Positions 9,165 to 17,423 of a stretch of DNA of 64,000 nucleotides are shown here, in pieces. The notes under the pieces were generated by a model, which saw only the letters and a program-made list of their open reading frames with translations, was not told where the DNA came from and did no database searches. Numbering within the stretch: the first letter of the stretch is position 1; every line of letters starts with the position of its first letter. The stretch spans positions 1,364,001-1,428,000 of the forward strand of contig NZ_KB907309.1 of assembly GCF_000381925.1 (NCBI RefSeq). Direction: 5' to 3'. The position numbers and the translations under genes were made by a program. The stretch comes from Nocardia sp. BMG111209. GTDB lineage: Bacteria > Actinomycetota > Actinomycetes > Mycobacteriales > Mycobacteriaceae.

Positions 9165-9386
9165 CGTACTCGAATCCGGTGAACCCTGCTGCGGGCGATT
9201 GTCGCGAAGACCGGTGCCCGGCTGCGGCCGGCACACCAGAATGTCGCCCGACGGCGTGACGAAGATGCCCCCGGCTGCGGGATCGCAGGGCATCCCCGGC
9301 TCGACCTGGGCGCCGGCCGATGCGGCCGACCCGATCGAGACCACGGCCGAGATGCTCGCCGTCAGCGCGACGAGCGCCAACCTCAC
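9144..9386 (-). CDS. Small secreted protein with a cysteine pair (80 aa)
   Basis: The protein begins MRLALVALTASISAVVSIGS, a Sec signal peptide with probable cleavage after ASAGA. The mature 50 residues carry two cysteines (GMPCDP and LVCRPQ), a likely disulfide, and a basic/proline-rich end. Its ATG overlaps the stop codon of the upstream gene by 4 bp, so the two are translated as a coupled pair. The phrase GxPCxPxxxGxxVTPxGxxLxC also fits the neighbour's N-terminal part, which suggests the two are related. Function unknown. Confidence 0.75.
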   Translation of the reverse strand: MRLALVALTASISAVVSIGSAASAGAQVEPGMPCDPAAGGIFVTPSGDILVCRPQPGTGLRDNRPQQGSPDSSTKTPRPR

Positions 9387-9742
9387 TGCTCGGCCGGCTG
9401 CCAGGTCGAGCGGCCGTCACCGTCGATGTCCACGCAGGTCATCACCTGGTCCCGGGCCCGGTCGAGCGCGAGCGTCAGGTCCTCACCGACGACGCATCGG
9501 GTGCCCTGGGAGACGGTCGGCAGATTCATAATGTGGGTCTCGGCCCACACGGTGCCGACATTGGGGAATTCCGAACAGTTCATCCAGACACCGTCCGGAT
9601 TGGTGAACGGACGATCGGTCGCCGGATTGCACGGTTGCCCCATCGCGGGGTCCGCGTGCGCGGTCTGGATGATTCCGCCGGCGATCAGGCAGGCTGCCGC
9701 GGTCGCCGCGACGGCGCCGAGTCCGATGTTCAGCCGGGCCAT
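9383..9742 (-). CDS. Secreted cysteine-containing protein (119 aa)
   Basis: A signal peptide (MARLNIGLGAVAATAAACLI...) is cleaved probably after TAHA, leaving about 89 residues. Four mature cysteines lie in MGQPCNPATDRPF, WMNCSEF, GTRCVV and VMTCVDIDGDG. The start of the mature part (DPAMGQPCNPATDRPFTNPDG) parallels the downstream gene (EPGMPCDPAAGGIFVTPSG), which argues for a duplicated module. The ATG at 9742 follows a purine-rich GGAAGGAG site. The phrase DIDGDGRS looks like a short calcium-loop but is a single copy. No named family recognised. Confidence 0.78.
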   Translation of the reverse strand: MARLNIGLGAVAATAAACLIAGGIIQTAHADPAMGQPCNPATDRPFTNPDGVWMNCSEFPNVGTVWAETHIMNLPTVSQGTRCVVGEDLTLALDRARDQVMTCVDIDGDGRSTWQPAEQ

Positions 9743-10052
9743 GGGAGGTGCTCCTTCCGGGCGGGTGAAGAGTCGAAGCCGGGAAAGAACCGAGCGTATC
9801 CAGCCAACCGGCCGATTTCGGCGACAGCCGGATCACGATGCCATAAGCCCCCTCCGACCTGGCAATATTCCGAAGTTCGGAACACCGTAGAGATCATTTT
9901 CGGTAACACACCCATCTCGACCCACACCCCGCGAACCACTCCGGCCGGAAGCAGTGCGACCGATCGCTTTCTCCCCAGCCCTCCACAGGCTGGGCTTGTC
10001 GGCGGCCAACCGAGAACCACGTGGGCCGAGCGGGGACCCGATGACGGAGAAG

Positions 10053-10491
10053 AGTTGCGTCGGTCGGGGACCGGTGACGGCGAATCGCGTGGGCTGGGAC
10101 CGGTAACGGCGAATCGCGTGGGTCGGGGACCGGTGACAGTGAATCGCGTGGGTCGGGGACCGGTGACAGTGAATCGCGTGGGTCGGGGTCGGTGACAGTG
10201 AATCGTGTGGGTCGGGGGTCGGTGACGGCGAATCGTGTGGGTCGGGGGTCGGTGACGGCGAATCGTGTGGGCCGGGGTCGGCGACGGTGAACGCTGTCGG
10301 CCGGGACCGTGGTGGAGAACCGTGTCGGCTGGGGACCGTGGCGGAGAGCCATGTGTGCTGGGGCCGATGACGGTGAACGCTGTCGGCCGGGATCGTGGTG
10401 GAGAACCGTGTTGGTCGGGACCGGCAATGGCGAACGGCATGGGTCGGGGACCGGCAATCGCCTGGGGTCGCGGACCGCTGCCGGGTATGGC
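10053..10491. repeat. Degenerate tandem array, about 14 units of 28-30 bp
   Basis: Units begin at about 10053, 10082, 10111, 10141, 10171, 10200, 10230, 10260, 10289, 10317, 10346, 10375, 10403, 10432 and 10462. A typical unit starts GAATCGCGTGGGTCGGGGAC and ends CGGTGACAGT. The copies at 10111 and 10141 are identical, as are those at 10200 and 10230, while the outer ones diverge. Units abut without spacers, so this is a minisatellite and not a CRISPR. Each unit contains a small GGTC-GGG-GACC-type hairpin in its better copies. Confidence 0.9.
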
Positions 10492-10503
10492 CGGTGGTGT
10501 GCC

Positions 10504-10545
10504 GAAAACGACCTCGGGTGAGCTGCTGGTGCAGCTCACCCGAGG
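10504..10545 (-). terminator. Rho-independent terminator of etfD
   Basis: A perfect 15-bp stem (10512-10526 with 10531-10545) around a 4-nt loop lies 38 bp past the etfD stop. Read on the minus strand it is followed by CGTTTTC, a short U-run. This marks the 3' end of the etfD transcript. Confidence 0.85.
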
Positions 10546-10582
10546 GTTCGGACGATCCGGCGTCGTGGCCGGACGCCGATCG

Positions 10583-13500
10583 TCAGTTCTTGCGGCCCGG
10601 TGCCTTCGCGCCCGACTTGAAACCGAGTCCGCCCGGCTTGGCGGTCGGCAGTGCGGTCGATCCGTTGCCGTTCGACGTGGTCGCCGTGGAACCGGACTCC
10701 GACGTGCTCTCGGCCTCGGCCGGTTCGGCGGTATCCGTGGGCTCGGACGTGGCGGTGGCCGCTTCCTCCTCTGCCGGTGCGGCAGCCTCGCCCGTCGCGA
10801 CGGCTGCCTTCGACTCGGAATCACCGGCCGGTGCCGGTGTCGCCTCAGCTGATTCCGCTGCCGGTTTCTCGGCGGGAGTTGCGGATGCCGTAGCCGGGGC
10901 CGATTTCTCGGCCGGAGCTGCGGATTCCGTGGCTGGAGCCGATTTCTCGGCCGCCGCCGATTCCGTGACCGCCGCCGATTCCGCTGCCGGAGTCGCGGAC
11001 GATGCTGCGGGAGCCGCAGGTTCGGATGCCGGAGCTGCCGATTCCGTGGCAGTCGATTCGGCGTCCGAAGCTGCGGTTTTTGCGGCACCGGGGGCCTTGG
11101 GTCCGGGGCGCTTGAACCCGGACTTCATGGCCAGCCCCTTGGCGGGAACCGTCGGCTTCGTTTCCGTCGCGGAAGCCGAAGGGGCTGCCGGGGCGTCTGC
11201 CGCGGACTCTGCCGCCGGGGTGGTGGACTCGGCGGCAGCGGAGGCGGTCGCGTCGGCCGATGCTTCAGCAGCGGCGTCCCCGGTGGAAGCCTCGGCGGGA
11301 GTGGCCGCAGCGGTGGGAGCGCCCGCAGCGGGCTTGGTACCGGGTGCCTTCGCGCCCGGTGCCTTGGCTGCACGCTTCATTGCGAGCCCGCCCGGTTTGG
11401 CCGTGGGAGTGGCCGGTGCCGCAGGCGTTTCGGTAGCGGTTTCGGCTGCCGGAGCTTCGGCAGCTGCGCTCTCTGCGGCCGGTGCCGCGGCGGTCGGCTT
11501 GGCGCCCGGTGCTTTCGCGCCGGGTGCTTTCGCCGCGCGCTTCATGGCGAGTCCGCCCGGTTTGGCGGCCGGTGCTGCGGCTGCCTCGGCCGCTGGTGCC
11601 TCGGCCGGTGCTGATTCCGCCGCGGGTGCCTCGGCCGGAGCCGACGCTGCCGCAGCCGACCCCGCCGGAGCCTTCGCGCCGGGTGCCTTTGCGCCCGGTG
11701 CCTTGGCGGCGCCCTTCATACCGAGCCCGCCGCCGGGTGCCTTCGCACCGCCCTTCATGCCCAGTCCACCGGACTTCGCGGCCGGGGCCGCGGGTGCCTC
11801 GGCCTCCGGGGCCGCCTCGGCTTCGGTCGCCGGAGCCGCGGCGGTGGCACCGCCCGGCGCCTTCGCCGCGCCCTTCATGCCGAGTCCGCCGCCGGGTGCC
11901 TTACCGCCCTTCATGGCCAGGCCCTTGCCCGCCGCCGGAGCGGCACCCTTGTCCGCGGCCGGGGTGGCGCCCTTGTCCGCGGCCGGAGCGGCCTCGGGCG
12001 TGGTGGCGGTCGCGACGGGAGTCGGAGCGGCCGGTTCGGGTTCGGCCTTCGGCTCCTGGACGACCTTCAGGTTGGCCGACAGGGTTTCCGGTTCGACTCG
12101 GGAGATCGAGTTCAGCATCAGCTGAGAGACGTCGACGACCTCGGTCTCCTGGCCGACCTCACCGGAATCCTTGCGCGCGGTCACGCCGTCGGTGAGCATC
12201 ACGCGGCAGAACGGGCAGCCGGTCGCGATGAGGGACGGAGTGTTGCCGCCGTCCAGGGTGGACAGGGCCTCGTCGGTGCGGTCCAGGTTGACCCGCTTGC
12301 CGAGTTGTTCCTCCATCCACATGCGGGCGCCACCGGCGCCGCAGCACATGGACCGCTCGCCGTGCCGGGGCATCTCGGTGAGGGTCGCGCCCGCGCCCTC
12401 GATCAGCTCGCGCGGCGCGTTGTAGATCTTGTTGTGCCGGCCCAGGTAGCAGGGGTCGTGATAGGTGACCTGCTGCGAGACCGAGGCGACCGGGACCAGC
12501 TTCTTCTGCCGCACGAGGCGGTTCAGCAGCTGGGTGTGGTGGACGACCTCGTACACGCCGCCGACCTGCGGGTATTCATTGCTGAGCGCGTTGAAGCAGT
12601 GCGCGCAGGTGACCACGATCTTCTTCCGGTTGTCGGCGACGCCCTCGAACACCGAATTCAGCAGTTCGATGTTCTGCATGGCCAGCTGCTGGAACAGGAA
12701 TTCGTTACCGGCGCGGCGCGCGGAGTCGCCGGTGCAGGTCTCCTCCGCGCCGAGCACCATGAATTTCGTCCCGGCGGTGGCGAGCAGTTCGGCGACCGCC
12801 TTGGTGGTCTTCTTCGCGCGGTCCTCGTAGGCGCCGGCGCAGCCCACCCAGAACAGGTACTCGTAGCCGTCGAAGCTGTCGGCGTCCTGGCCGAAGACCG
12901 GGATCTCGAAGTCGAGCTCGGAGATCCAGTTGAGCCGGTCCTTGGCGTTCTGACCCCAGGGGTTGCCCTTGTTCTCCAGGTTCTTGAACAGGCCGGCCAG
13001 CTCGGAGGGGAACTCCGATTCGATCAGCACCTGGTAGCGGCGCATATCGATGATGTGGTCGACGTGCTCGATGTCGACCGGGCACTGCTCGACGCACGCA
13101 CCGCAGGTGGTGCAGCTCCACAGCGCCTCGGGATCGAAGATGCCGCCGGCCTCGGCGTCGCCGATCAGCGGCCGTTCGGCCTCGGCGCGGGCGGCGGCGG
13201 GGATGCCGGCCAGCTTGTGCTCGTCCGGCTTGCCGTCGGCGTCGACCAGGCCGACCTCGTCGCCCGCGGCGTCGCGGCGGCCACCGGCCAGCAGATACGG
13301 CGCCTTGGCCTGGCCGTGGTCGCGCAGCGACATGATCATCAGCTTGGGCGACAGCGGCTTACCGGTGTTCCAGGCCGGGCACTGCGACTGGCAGCGACCG
13401 CATTCGGTGCAGGTGGTGAAGTCCAGCCAGCCCTTCCAGGAGAAGTCCTCGATGCGGCCCGCGCCGAACGTGTCGGTGTCCGGATCGGCGGTCTCCATAT

Positions 13501-14302
13501 CGATCGGCTTGCCCTGCGACATCATCGGCTTGGCCGCGCCCAGCGCGACCCCGCCGTCCTGCTCGCGCTTGAAGTAGATGTTGAAGAACGCGGCGAACCG
13601 GTGCCAGGCCACACCCCAGTTGATGTTGCGGCCGACCAGCAGCAGGAAGGTGCTGCCGGACACCATCTTCACGAATGCGAACACGGCGACCAGGGCGACG
13701 CTGTCCGGCAGCAGCTTGGCCACCTGCATGGTGAAGAAGTCGGTCCAGGCGGTGGACTCGTGATAGGTCGCGATCTTGCCGGCCTTCACCAGCACCATGC
13801 CCAGACCCTCGATGAGCACGATGCTCTCGATGATGTACGCCGGGACGAACCGGGAACCGGTGAATCGGGACAGCCGGGCGGGGACGCGCGGGTGGTTGAG
13901 CTGGCGGATGGTGATCAGCACCAGGATGCCGATCACGGTCGCGATGCCGAGCACCTCGTCCATCAGGTGATAGATGTGCCAGTTGCCGAATCCGGGCCAA
14001 TGGAACGTCGGATCGAAGGTCTGGCCGTACGCCTCGAAGTACAGGATGAATCCGGCGAGGAAGCCGATCATCACCAGCCAGTGCGCCCAGCCGACGGTCC
14101 GGAATTTGTTCATCCGGGTATGGGCCAGGAACTCGACGATCATCGTTTTCAGGCGGGGCAGGAACGGCCGCCAGCGATCGGGCGCGGATTGGCCGATCAT
14201 GATGGCGCGGACCATCTTGCCGACGCCGCCGAAGAATGATGCCCAAGCCACCAGGCTGAACACCACCCCAATCGTGCCCAGCGTCACTGTCAGGGCATTC
14301 AT
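10583..14302 (-). CDS. etfD: EtfD-like membrane Fe-S oxidoreductase with long repeat tail
   Basis: This is a homologue of M. tuberculosis Rv0338c/EtfD, the membrane partner that passes electrons from ETF (fatty acid beta-oxidation) to menaquinone. ATG 14302 follows AAGGAAGG. Order: a NarI-like heme-type membrane domain with about five helices (residues 1-265), two [4Fe-4S] motifs (CTECGRCQSQCP near 297 and CTTCGACVEQCP near 398), then two CCG domains (VGCAGAYEDR, CAHCFNALSNEYP, CCGAGGARMW, CPFCRVMLTD). The core ends near residue 745; the mycobacterial protein is about 880 residues. The remaining ~490 residues are Ala/Pro/Glu-rich and carry at least seven copies of a GLxMKxxxKAPG motif, the last at the very C-terminus. 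The core function is well supported by family; the role of the tail is unknown. Confidence 0.9.
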   Translation of the reverse strand: MNALTVTLGTIGVVFSLVAWASFFGGVGKMVRAIMIGQSAPDRWRPFLPRLKTMIVEFLAHTRMNKFRTVGWAHWLVMIGFLAGFILYFEAYGQTFDPTFHWPGFGNWHIYHLMDEVLGIATVIGILVLITIRQLNHPRVPARLSRFTGSRFVPAYIIESIVLIEGLGMVLVKAGKIATYHESTAWTDFFTMQVAKLLPDSVALVAVFAFVKMVSGSTFLLLVGRNINWGVAWHRFAAFFNIYFKREQDGGVALGAAKPMMSQGKPIDMETADPDTDTFGAGRIEDFSWKGWLDFTTCTECGRCQSQCPAWNTGKPLSPKLMIMSLRDHGQAKAPYLLAGGRRDAAGDEVGLVDADGKPDEHKLAGIPAAARAEAERPLIGDAEAGGIFDPEALWSCTTCGACVEQCPVDIEHVDHIIDMRRYQVLIESEFPSELAGLFKNLENKGNPWGQNAKDRLNWISELDFEIPVFGQDADSFDGYEYLFWVGCAGAYEDRAKKTTKAVAELLATAGTKFMVLGAEETCTGDSARRAGNEFLFQQLAMQNIELLNSVFEGVADNRKKIVVTCAHCFNALSNEYPQVGGVYEVVHHTQLLNRLVRQKKLVPVASVSQQVTYHDPCYLGRHNKIYNAPRELIEGAGATLTEMPRHGERSMCCGAGGARMWMEEQLGKRVNLDRTDEALSTLDGGNTPSLIATGCPFCRVMLTDGVTARKDSGEVGQETEVVDVSQLMLNSISRVEPETLSANLKVVQEPKAEPEPAAPTPVATATTPEAAPAADKGATPAADKGAAPAAGKGLAMKGGKAPGGGLGMKGAAKAPGGATAAAPATEAEAAPEAEAPAAPAAKSGGLGMKGGAKAPGGGLGMKGAAKAPGAKAPGAKAPAGSAAAASAPAEAPAAESAPAEAPAAEAAAAPAAKPGGLAMKRAAKAPGAKAPGAKPTAAAPAAESAAAEAPAAETATETPAAPATPTAKPGGLAMKRAAKAPGAKAPGTKPAAGAPTAAATPAEASTGDAAAEASADATASAAAESTTPAAESAADAPAAPSASATETKPTVPAKGLAMKSGFKRPGPKAPGAAKTAASDAESTATESAAPASEPAAPAASSATPAAESAAVTESAAAEKSAPATESAAPAEKSAPATASATPAEKPAAESAEATPAPAGDSESKAAVATGEAAAPAEEEAATATSEPTDTAEPAEAESTSESGSTATTSNGNGSTALPTAKPGGLGFKSGAKAPGRKN

Positions 14303-14748
14303 GTCGCGACCTTCCTTCGGTTCAACGAGCATCCGGTGGCAGGGCTGGTGCCGCCGGGATTGCACGTATCGTAACGACCGCCAAGTTACCCATCGGTAAC
14401 TTAACCCGCCACCCCGGGGTCGCCCCGGCCGGGGCCCCAGCTTGTCGGGGCTGGACGTACCCGTTCTGTGACTCGTTTCACGCCCGGACGCCCACTCGAC
14501 TTCGATCTTCACGGTAAATCCCGGCAATCCGGACGAGCCACGCGGGATGGTCTTACCGCTGACGGAAAAGTCCGATCTCGCTTCGCACGCTTCGTTGGAC
14601 TAGGCTCACGAAGTCCTGCTTGCTGTGCGTATCTTCACACCGATCGGGGAGGGTCTGCGGGTTTGTCACCCGAGGGATGCAGAGGCTCTCAGGGTGGGAT
14701 ACGGACGGTGCACGACTTCACCTGGTTCGAAGGATTGGAAAAAACCGA
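14303..14748. other. Divergent regulatory region, etfD / secreted protein
   Basis: These 446 bp hold the etfD promoter on the minus strand and the promoter of the secreted protein on the plus strand. A strong palindrome (14383-14402) lies about 80 bp before etfD. On the plus strand, 14654-14683 can fold as a two-part hairpin (outer TCTG/CAGA, inner CGGGT/ACCCG with 5-nt loop), about 65 nt before the ATG at 14749. It does not match a riboswitch class I know. No small gene was found. Confidence 0.5.
14383..14402. promoter_or_regulatory. Palindromic operator candidate upstream of etfD
   Basis: AAGTTACC-CATC-GGTAACTT is a perfect 8-bp inverted repeat with a 4-nt centre, 81 bp upstream of the etfD ATG and close to a TACGAT -10-like hexamer on the minus strand (14366-14371). 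Size and symmetry fit a TetR-family dimer site, and TetR proteins commonly control beta-oxidation genes in actinobacteria. Identity of the regulator is unknown. Confidence 0.6.
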
Positions 14749-15597
14749 ATGAGAATCCGCAGAGGAACTGCGGCGGCGGGAATGGTCATCGGTGCAATGA
14801 CCATCGCGCTGGGCACGGCACATGCCGAGCCCGCCCCCGATTCCGCGCAACCCGCTATCGACTATTCCGCCAAACTGGTGGACAAGACCGTTGTGACCAA
14901 GCTCAAGGGGGGAACCTTCGCGCTGGTCGACAAGGCGGTCACCACACCCGGTGCGACGCCCGACCAGAAGCAGCAGGTCGTCGACATCAAGGACAAAGCC
15001 GGCAACATCGCCATGGAGATGCCGCTGGACTTCCGGATCGCCGGTGTGCAGATCCCGCTGAAGCCGGTCCTGAAGGAGGACGGCACCGTCCTCGAGCTGA
15101 CCCCGGATCGGCCGGCCGGAGTGGCCATCGGGTCGCAGCCGCTGGTCGCGGTCGCCCGTCCGGTCGACGCGCCCGTACCGGACGCCCCCGTCGTGGCCCC
15201 CGCCGACAAGCCGGTCACCCCGGCCCCCGGTGACAAGCCGCTCCCGCAGGCCAAGGACGTCGCCTCGGCGACGGAGAACCAGCGGGCCATGAACGACTTC
15301 ACCACCAAGTTCGGCCTCGCCACCGCGGTCGGCGGCTTCGTCGGCACCGCCATCGGCGCGGTGATCGGCTGTGTGGTCACCATCGTCGCGGCCTGCGTCC
15401 CCGGTCTGGTGACCGGCGCCGGCGTCGGCGGCATCGTCGGCACCATCGCCGCCGGTGGCCCGACCCTGCTCGCGGCCGGCCTCGATCTGGTCGGCACCAT
15501 GCAGGCGCCCGACGGCACCACCCAGTGGGCGGATGCCGCGAGCAAGAGCCAGGCGGTCAGCACGCAGCAGCCCGTCGCCGGGACCCAGCCCAACTGA
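14749..15597 (+). CDS. Secreted protein with glycine-zipper C-terminus
   Basis: The 282-residue frame from ATG 14749 starts MRIRRGTAAAGMVIGAMTIA, a signal peptide cleaved probably after AHA. The mature N-terminal half is a compact domain (LKGGTFALVDKAV... AMEMPLDFRIAGVQIPLKP... LELTPDRPAG). A Pro-rich linker follows, then a C-terminal hydrophobic block in which Gly and Ala recur every three to four residues (GGFVGTAIGAVIGCVV, GAGVGGIVGTIAAGG), a glycine zipper able to sit in a membrane. Similar proteins are typical of Nocardia and Rhodococcus; I know no function. An AAGGA lies 17 bp upstream, so the ribosome binding site is loose. A 17-bp terminator stem follows the stop. Confidence 0.8.
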   Translation: MRIRRGTAAAGMVIGAMTIALGTAHAEPAPDSAQPAIDYSAKLVDKTVVTKLKGGTFALVDKAVTTPGATPDQKQQVVDIKDKAGNIAMEMPLDFRIAGVQIPLKPVLKEDGTVLELTPDRPAGVAIGSQPLVAVARPVDAPVPDAPVVAPADKPVTPAPGDKPLPQAKDVASATENQRAMNDFTTKFGLATAVGGFVGTAIGAVIGCVVTIVAACVPGLVTGAGVGGIVGTIAAGGPTLLAAGLDLVGTMQAPDGTTQWADAASKSQAVSTQQPVAGTQPN

Positions 15598-15613
15598 TCC
15601 CACCCGACGCAAC

Positions 15614-15656
15614 ACGGACCGGCCCGCCCCGACTCCCGGGGCGGGCCGGTCCGTTT
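15614..15656 (+). terminator. Rho-independent terminator after secreted protein
   Basis: A perfect 17-bp stem (15614-15630 with 15638-15654) with a 7-nt loop ends in TTT, 17 bp after the stop codon of the glycine-zipper gene. Confidence 0.85.
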
Positions 15657-15942
15657 CCGGGTACCCGTACAGCGCAGCGAAGCTCACCGGCGGGACAGCG
15701 CTCGGCAGCAGGGCAATCCGTCGCTGCCGCACCTGCCCCCGCACAGATACTGTGTCGCGGCCGCGGGCCGGTGACCCGCACACCTACCGAGTCGCGGTCG
15801 CGGGCCGGTGAACGGTCCGGGGCACCGATTTCGCGGTGGACGAGATATTGCCACTACCGCAGCGCTGCCTCGGAATTCGCCGTTCGGCACGCTGCCGCCG
15901 TTTCGGAATCGTCCCGATTCACACAATTGCCCCGAAGTTGCC

Positions 15943-15980
15943 AAAAGGGCCGGTGGCGTGATTTCGCCACCGGCCCTTTT
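15943..15980. terminator. Rho-independent terminator of protease gene
   Basis: A perfect 16-bp stem (15943-15958 with 15965-15980) with a 6-nt loop has AAAA at one end and TTTT at the other, so it can act in both directions. It lies 21 bp beyond the stop of the minus-strand protease gene at 16002. Confidence 0.88.
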
Positions 15981-16001
15981 GTGCTTGTGCCCGAATGTCT
16001 C

Positions 16002-17351
16002 TCAGTTGGTGCGTACCTGCAGCCCCGGGTTGTCGGCGAGTACCAGATCCACCGGCTGGACGAACAGCTGCGGTCCGTTACCGGTCAGGACGCCCAGCAG
16101 CTCCGGGATCTCGCAGACCGGGAAGTCGGCCACCGTGGAAGCGCTGGAGATACCCAGCGCCAGGGTGCCGCTCACCACCGGGCCGCCGCTGTCGCCGGGC
16201 AGCGCGCAGATGTTGGCCGAGAAGCTCTGCGTCAGATCGTGATCGCCGACCTCGACGGTCTGATCGACGGCGTTGATGACACCGCAGCTGAAGCCGGTGC
16301 GGGCACCGGACTTGCAGACCGGGGCACCCACGACCGGGGTCGCGACGCCGGTGACCGGGATCGGGCCCTGGCCCGCCCGGACGAGGTTGTTGCTGAACCG
16401 GCCCTGGTTCGCGTCGTTGATACCCACGATGGAGTAGTCCTGCGCACCCAGTACCGACTTCTCGAACGAACCGACCTGCGCACCCAGGTGATCGCCCGGC
16501 AGCAGGTCGAATACGCCGGGGGCGTCGCCGGTGCCGGCGGCCGGGATGTTCGGATCGCAGTGGCCCGCGGTGATGTTCACGACGTTGCCGCCGCCGTCGA
16601 TACCGTTGAAGCCCAGCGAGCAGCGCAGCGAGAGGTGGCCGGCCTGCGAGGCGTACGCGTCGCCCGCCGCCGCCGGACCGCCGCCCTCACCCGCGACCGC
16701 GGTGGCCTGCAACGGCTCCGGGCCCCGCGGCGGGGCGGCCATCACGATCACGCGGGCCGGGTCGACGAATCCGGGCATCGGCAGCCCGGCCTGATCGACG
16801 CGGACCGCGACCGTGTTGTTGACGACGTCGATCACCGCGCCGCGCACCGACTTGGCCACGTCCTGCGGCTGGCCGGTCAGCCACTGCTGGAAGGAGTTCT
16901 TCTCGTCGCGCAGCGCGGTCTGCGTCTTGGCGACGTCCTTGACCTCGAAACCGACGGCCTGCGCGGCCTTCCGGACGGCGTCCTGCCCCGGTCCGGGTAC
17001 CAGCGCTACGACCGCCTTACCGGCGTTGTCCAGCCACGCACCGCCGAAGACGTCCGGATACTGCTGCTGCGCATTGGTCGAGAAGGCCGCCACCTGCTGG
17101 GCGAGGCCGGCCCGGCGCAGATACTCGTCGGCGGACAGTTTCAGGTCCCGCTGCACTGCCGCGGCCAGATCGGCCGGGAGGGCCGGAGAGGCCGGCGCCG
17201 GGCTCGGCGCGGGGGCCGGATCGGCCGACGCGGTCACCGCGAGCGGGCCGAGGACCAGGGCCGCGGCGGACGCGGCGACGACTGCTTTGCGCAAGTGTGG
17301 GTGCGTGTTTCGCCCGGTAACGGACGAGAGACGGATGCGTGGCAGGAGCAT
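16002..17351 (-). CDS. Secreted trypsin-like serine protease (S1), paralogue 1
   Basis: The 449-residue precursor has a signal peptide (RKAVVAASAAALVLGPLAVT, cleavage likely after TASA). A propeptide-like region of about 180 residues (LPADLAAAVQRDLKLSADEYLRRAGL) resembles the pro-segments of alpha-lytic protease and streptogrisin. The chymotrypsin-fold domain shows His in NITAGHCD, Asp in AQDYSIVG and Ser in PGDSGGPV. Cysteines pair plausibly as in S1 proteases (RCSLGFN with AGHC; VCKSG with SCGV; NICALPGDSGG with FPVCE). It acts outside the cell after self-cleavage of the pro-region, by analogy. It is the downstream member of a tandem pair with the gene ending at 17424 (72 bp away). The substrate is unknown. 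Confidence 0.9.
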   Translation of the reverse strand: MLLPRIRLSSVTGRNTHPHLRKAVVAASAAALVLGPLAVTASADPAPAPSPAPASPALPADLAAAVQRDLKLSADEYLRRAGLAQQVAAFSTNAQQQYPDVFGGAWLDNAGKAVVALVPGPGQDAVRKAAQAVGFEVKDVAKTQTALRDEKNSFQQWLTGQPQDVAKSVRGAVIDVVNNTVAVRVDQAGLPMPGFVDPARVIVMAAPPRGPEPLQATAVAGEGGGPAAAGDAYASQAGHLSLRCSLGFNGIDGGGNVVNITAGHCDPNIPAAGTGDAPGVFDLLPGDHLGAQVGSFEKSVLGAQDYSIVGINDANQGRFSNNLVRAGQGPIPVTGVATPVVGAPVCKSGARTGFSCGVINAVDQTVEVGDHDLTQSFSANICALPGDSGGPVVSGTLALGISSASTVADFPVCEIPELLGVLTGNGPQLFVQPVDLVLADNPGLQVRTN

Positions 17352-17423
17352 GTGCCGACTATATGGGGTCGAGACGGTAATGCCTACTTATCGCGCGGTG
17401 GGTTCTCGGGATTTGCTCCGAAT

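Larger units (their letters stand above)
9743..10582. other. Non-coding interval with tandem repeat array
   Basis: The left third (9743-10050) carries the promoter for the secreted pair and no gene. The middle is the degenerate tandem array described separately. The right end holds the etfD terminator. Open frames across the array exist on both strands but change phase because unit lengths vary (28, 29 and 30 bp), and none has a ribosome binding site, so I treat the interval as non-coding. Confidence 0.6.
15598..16001. other. Convergent spacer with two terminators and a direct repeat
   Basis: This 404-bp spacer separates two convergent genes, and each has its own terminator. Between them a 21-bp near-identical direct repeat occurs at 15754-15774 and 15791-15811 (GTCGCGG, C or T, CGCGGGCCGGTGA). 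No gene is visible. Confidence 0.6.

Noticed and set aside
10053..10491. Repeat array considered as a CRISPR
   Set aside because: Units abut each other with no spacers, lengths vary, copies are diverged, and no cas genes are near.
9730..11088. A 452-codon minus-strand frame rich in Arg and Pro across the array and etfD 3' end
   Set aside because: It is out of phase with EtfD, crosses the terminator and the tandem array, and has no ribosome binding site.
10395..12125. A 576-codon plus-strand frame with Ala/Gly/Ser-rich PE-like look
   Set aside because: It lies antisense to the EtfD repeat tail and runs through the etfD terminator. The composition is a by-product of the Ala/Pro/Lys repeats on the other strand.
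12305..14239. A 644-codon plus-strand frame opposite the EtfD core
   Set aside because: The minus strand carries clear Fe-S and CCG motifs. The plus-strand translation has none.
14610..14748. c-di-AMP (ydaO) or cobalamin riboswitch before the glycine-zipper protein
   Set aside because: The conserved boxes of those classes are not present; only a simple two-tier hairpin is visible.
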